A stretch of DNA of 14,677 nucleotides from Frankia sp. (GTDB taxonomy: Bacteria; Actinomycetota; Actinomycetes; Frankiales; Frankiaceae), in NCBI GenBank assembly GCA_019689615.1, contig JADGHD010000053.1, positions 1 through 14,677 of the forward strand, given 5' to 3'. Every line of letters starts with the position of its first letter. Position 1 is the stretch's first letter. Below the pieces are notes generated by a model. It was given only the letters and a program-made list of their open reading frames with translations. It searched no databases and was not told where the DNA came from. Shown one piece after another: positions 12,116 through 14,677 of this stretch. The position numbers and the translations under genes were made by a program.

Positions 12116-14674
12116 TCAGCGCGCGCGGCTCAGCGACACCGCCAGCAGCGCCGTGTCGTCGTCGTGGCCGCTGCCCCGGGCCAGCGCGGCCAGCGCCCGG
12201 TCACACAGCTCCTCGCTGCCGGCGGCACCGGCGGCGACCGACCGCAACGTCGCCATCCCGGCGTCCGCCGAACGGTGCCGATCCTCCACCAAACCATCTG
12301 TATAGAGCAGGAGAATGCTGCCCGGGGCGAAGGGGACGATCGTCTCGGCGTACGGGGCCGGTTGGACGTCGCCGGCCAGCCCAGCGCCCAGCGGCGGGCC
12401 CGGCTCCACCTCGACGAACCGCGGCTCGCCCTCGGCCGGCACGACGAGCGGCGGCAGGTGCCCGGCCGACGTCACCCGCAGCTCGCGGGCGGCCGGGTCG
12501 AGCACCGCCATCGCGGCCGTGGTGATCTGCTCCTGCTCCAGCCGGCTGACGGCGGCGTCGAGCTGCAGGAAGACCGCGGCGGCCGGAAGGTGCGCCGCCG
12601 CGTGCGCCCGGGCGGTCGCCCGAAGCTGGCCCATCGTGGCGGCCGCCTGGATGCCCCGGCCCATCACGTCCCCGATCACCAGCGCGATCCGGCCGTCGTC
12701 CAGCGGCAGCACGTCGTACCAGTCGCCGCCGACGAGCGCGCCGACGCCGGCCGGCAGGTAGCGCCAGGCGAAGGTCACCCCGGGCACCGTCGGCATCCGC
12801 CGCGGCAGCAGGCTGCGCTGCAGGGTCAGCGCCGTCTCCCGCTCCTGCCGGTACTGCCGGGAGTGCACGAGCGCGACCGCCGCCCGGTCCACCACGTCCT
12901 CGACCAGGCTCTGCTCGTCCAGCGAGAACGGCGGGTCGCTGGCGCTCCGGCACAGGCCGAGCACGCCGATCGTCTCGCCGTGGACCCGCAGCGGGACCGC
13001 CAGCACCGCCCCGACGCCCGTCGGCAGGTGGGCCGTGGGGCCGCTGCGCCGGGCCGCCGCCGGCTGGTCCGGCGCGGTGGTGTCGCGGTGCGGCATCGGT
13101 GGGCGGGCCGAGCCGGCCACCTCGACGGCCTCCGGGACCGTCTGCCCGGGCGGGCATGCCGCCACGGTGGCGACGACCGGGCAGCCGCACTCCAGCGCGC
13201 GGCGGATCACCGGCACCCGGCTCGGGTCGAGCCGCCCCGCGGGCACCCCCGGCCCGTCACCGCCGTCCGGCCGTTCGAGCGGGCCTGTCGCGCCCGCCGC
13301 CCCCGGACCACCGACCGCGGCGTCGGCCGGGGCGAGGGTGCTCCCGCCGCCCTCGACGGCGCCGGCCTCGGCCACCAGCCGCAGCCGCCGGTCGCTGCCG
13401 ACGAGGTAGACGGCGGCGTACTCGGCGAGCGCCGGGGCGAGCAGCGTGACCAGCTGGCGCAGCGCGGCGCGCTCGTCGAGGCGGGCGGTCAGCCGCTCGG
13501 TGGCGGTGGCGAGGAAGGTCACCCGCTCCCTGGCCTGGCGCTCCGCGGCGATCAGGCGTGCCCGCTCCAGGGCGAGCGCCGCCTGGGCGGCCAGGGCGGT
13601 GGCGAACTCGCGGTCGTCCGGGCCGAACAGACGCGGGTGGTCGAACGAGAACCGCAGCGCGCCGAGGATCTCGCCACCCGCCCGCAGCGGCAGCGCGCAC
13701 AGCGACACCGTGCGCGGCTCCAGGTCGCGCAGGCCGGGGAAGCGCCCGTGATGCTCGGTCACCGACTCCAGCCAGACCGCGTGGCCCTCGCGGATCGCCT
13801 CGGCCGCCGGCAGCGCCGCGTCCCGCCGCTCCGCCCGCAGCTGGGCCACCAGCTCGGTCGAGTAGCCCAGCGAGCCGGGCACGGACAGCAGCTCCTCGCC
13901 GTGCGGCGTGAGCAGGCTGCCGCCGCTGGCCCCGAGCGCACCGACGCCCTCGGACAGCACGGCCGTGGCCACCTGCTCCGGCCGAGTGGCCGAGGCCAGC
14001 AGCGCGGTGACGGCCTGCAGCCGGGCCGCGCGCCCGCTCGCCCGGCTGGCCGCCGAGACCTCGCTCAGCAGCCGCAGCAGGTAGTCCTCGAAGCTAGGTG
14101 TCGCCGACGGCCGCTCGCCGCGGCTGGCCGCGCGTAGCTGGGCGACCAGAGCCGAGACGTACCAGTGCCGGAACGCCTGGTGCTCCGGCGGCGCCTCGAG
14201 GGTGAGCAGCCGGGCCGCCCTGGCGTACTGGTCGGCCTTGTCCAGCGCCTTCAGGTAGTCCTCGCCCGCCTGCGCCGCCGAGACCGGCAGCCACAGGTCC
14301 AGCTCCGTCCGCCGCGCCCCGGCGGCCGCCGCGGCCAGGGCCTGCCGGCGGATCGCCTCCCGGGCCTCGGCGAACCGGGTGGTCACCGCGACGATCAGGT
14401 CCGCGAGCGGCGCCGGCAGCTCGCCATCGGTCGCGCCGGCCGCGACCAGCGTGAACTCGCGCACCAGGTTGTCGACGTGGCTCTTGGCGGCGAGCAGCAG
14501 CTCCGTCGAGACGTCCCCGAGGTGCACCCGGTAGCGCGGTTCCGCTGGCGTGGCCTCGGCCGGCCCACCCACCGCGGCCGGCCCGTCACGGGCGGCCGGC
14601 GCGCCCGCCGCAGCGGAGCCGGTGATGGTGGCCCGGCTCGCGTCGGCACCGGCGTCCTCGACGGGTCGGCTCAC
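12116..14674 (-). CDS. GAF-GAF-SpoIIE (PP2C-type) serine/threonine phosphatase, at least 852 aa, start near or beyond window edge
   Basis: A cytoplasmic regulatory phosphatase of the RsbU/SpoIIE group. Such proteins dephosphorylate anti-sigma-factor antagonists or similar partners in stress and development signalling. A disordered Ala/Pro-rich head (1-46) is followed by a mostly helical region (47-205) that I do not recognise. A GAF domain lies at about 220-375 and a second GAF at about 390-605, with an insert of about 100 residues (440-545) that contains CGC and another Cys at 496, 498 and 507. A coiled linker leads into the SpoIIE domain, about 630-850. Its metal-site motifs are all present: GGDWYD (649-654), GDVMGRG (668-674), SAGHLPPL (736-743), YTDGLVE (791-797) and GHDDDTALL (836-844). 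The GTG at 14674 lacks a visible ribosome binding site and the frame is open to the edge, so the true start may lie outside. No anti-sigma partner is in view. Confidence 0.88.
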   Translation of the reverse strand: MSRPVEDAGADASRATITGSAAAGAPAARDGPAAVGGPAEATPAEPRYRVHLGDVSTELLLAAKSHVDNLVREFTLVAAGATDGELPAPLADLIVAVTTRFAEAREAIRRQALAAAAAGARRTELDLWLPVSAAQAGEDYLKALDKADQYARAARLLTLEAPPEHQAFRHWYVSALVAQLRAASRGERPSATPSFEDYLLRLLSEVSAASRASGRAARLQAVTALLASATRPEQVATAVLSEGVGALGASGGSLLTPHGEELLSVPGSLGYSTELVAQLRAERRDAALPAAEAIREGHAVWLESVTEHHGRFPGLRDLEPRTVSLCALPLRAGGEILGALRFSFDHPRLFGPDDREFATALAAQAALALERARLIAAERQARERVTFLATATERLTARLDERAALRQLVTLLAPALAEYAAVYLVGSDRRLRLVAEAGAVEGGGSTLAPADAAVGGPGAAGATGPLERPDGGDGPGVPAGRLDPSRVPVIRRALECGCPVVATVAACPPGQTVPEAVEVAGSARPPMPHRDTTAPDQPAAARRSGPTAHLPTGVGAVLAVPLRVHGETIGVLGLCRSASDPPFSLDEQSLVEDVVDRAAVALVHSRQYRQERETALTLQRSLLPRRMPTVPGVTFAWRYLPAGVGALVGGDWYDVLPLDDGRIALVIGDVMGRGIQAAATMGQLRATARAHAAAHLPAAAVFLQLDAAVSRLEQEQITTAAMAVLDPAARELRVTSAGHLPPLVVPAEGEPRFVEVEPGPPLGAGLAGDVQPAPYAETIVPFAPGSILLLYTDGLVEDRHRSADAGMATLRSVAAGAAGSEELCDRALAALARGSGHDDDTALLAVSLSRAR

Positions 14675-14677
14675 CGC

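Noticed and set aside
10220..14137. A 1305-codon open frame on the plus strand
   Set aside because: It is antisense to ethA and the phosphatase, both of which carry intact catalytic motifs. The translation is Arg/Gly/Gln-rich with no domain. Long antisense frames are expected at this GC content.
1..14677. CRISPR array, tRNA, rRNA or transposable element
   Set aside because: No regularly spaced repeat series, tRNA-like fold, rRNA segment, transposase or integrase motif was seen. The direct repeats present are two-copy only.

Overview
The window is extremely GC-rich, roughly three quarters G+C by eye, with third codon positions almost always G or C. Its genes have close actinobacterial family matches: a mycobacterial-type EthA monooxygenase, a GAF/SpoIIE phosphatase and actinobacterial cobalamin genes. 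A Frankia-like or related high-GC actinomycete is the best guess. This rests on composition and gene content, not on a database search.

Left part (1-2430). The minus strand carries the N-terminal part of a GMC-type FAD oxidoreductase that runs off the left edge, with a good promoter and a very strong hairpin upstream. Next on the minus strand is a START/SRPBCC (AHSA1-like) protein. An AT-richer region with a cluster of CAAC/GTTG half-sites separates it from a divergent plus-strand lipoprotein gene, which begins at a TTG codon behind an excellent ribosome binding site.

Centre (2435-9060). Two plus-strand genes, a ribokinase and a membrane-anchored polysaccharide deacetylase, converge on a minus-strand cobalamin block. 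A hairpin pair separates them. The block is cobU, cobS, cobT in transcription order, so it encodes all three activities of the core nucleotide-loop assembly pathway: CobU activates adenosylcobinamide, CobT activates the lower ligand, and CobS joins them at the membrane. All three proteins are enlarged. CobS has about 240 extra disordered residues in front and CobU has about 185, including a long Ala/Val-rich hydrophobic stretch. CobT has an internal Gly/Ala insert. I see no cobalamin riboswitch. A candidate cobU promoter has a strong dyad over its -35 box.

Right part (9061-14677). A 53-residue basic helical protein has its own promoter, with a candidate terminator just upstream. Beyond about 600 bp of mostly non-coding DNA with a 24-bp perfect direct repeat lie ethA (Baeyer-Villiger monooxygenase) and, upstream of it on the same strand, a large GAF-GAF-SpoIIE phosphatase that reaches the right edge. 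The last two are probably co-transcribed.

No tRNA, rRNA, CRISPR array, transposase or phage gene was seen. Most of the window looks like ordinary actinobacterial chromosome. The more unusual items are the enlarged CobU and CobS proteins and several structured non-coding segments.
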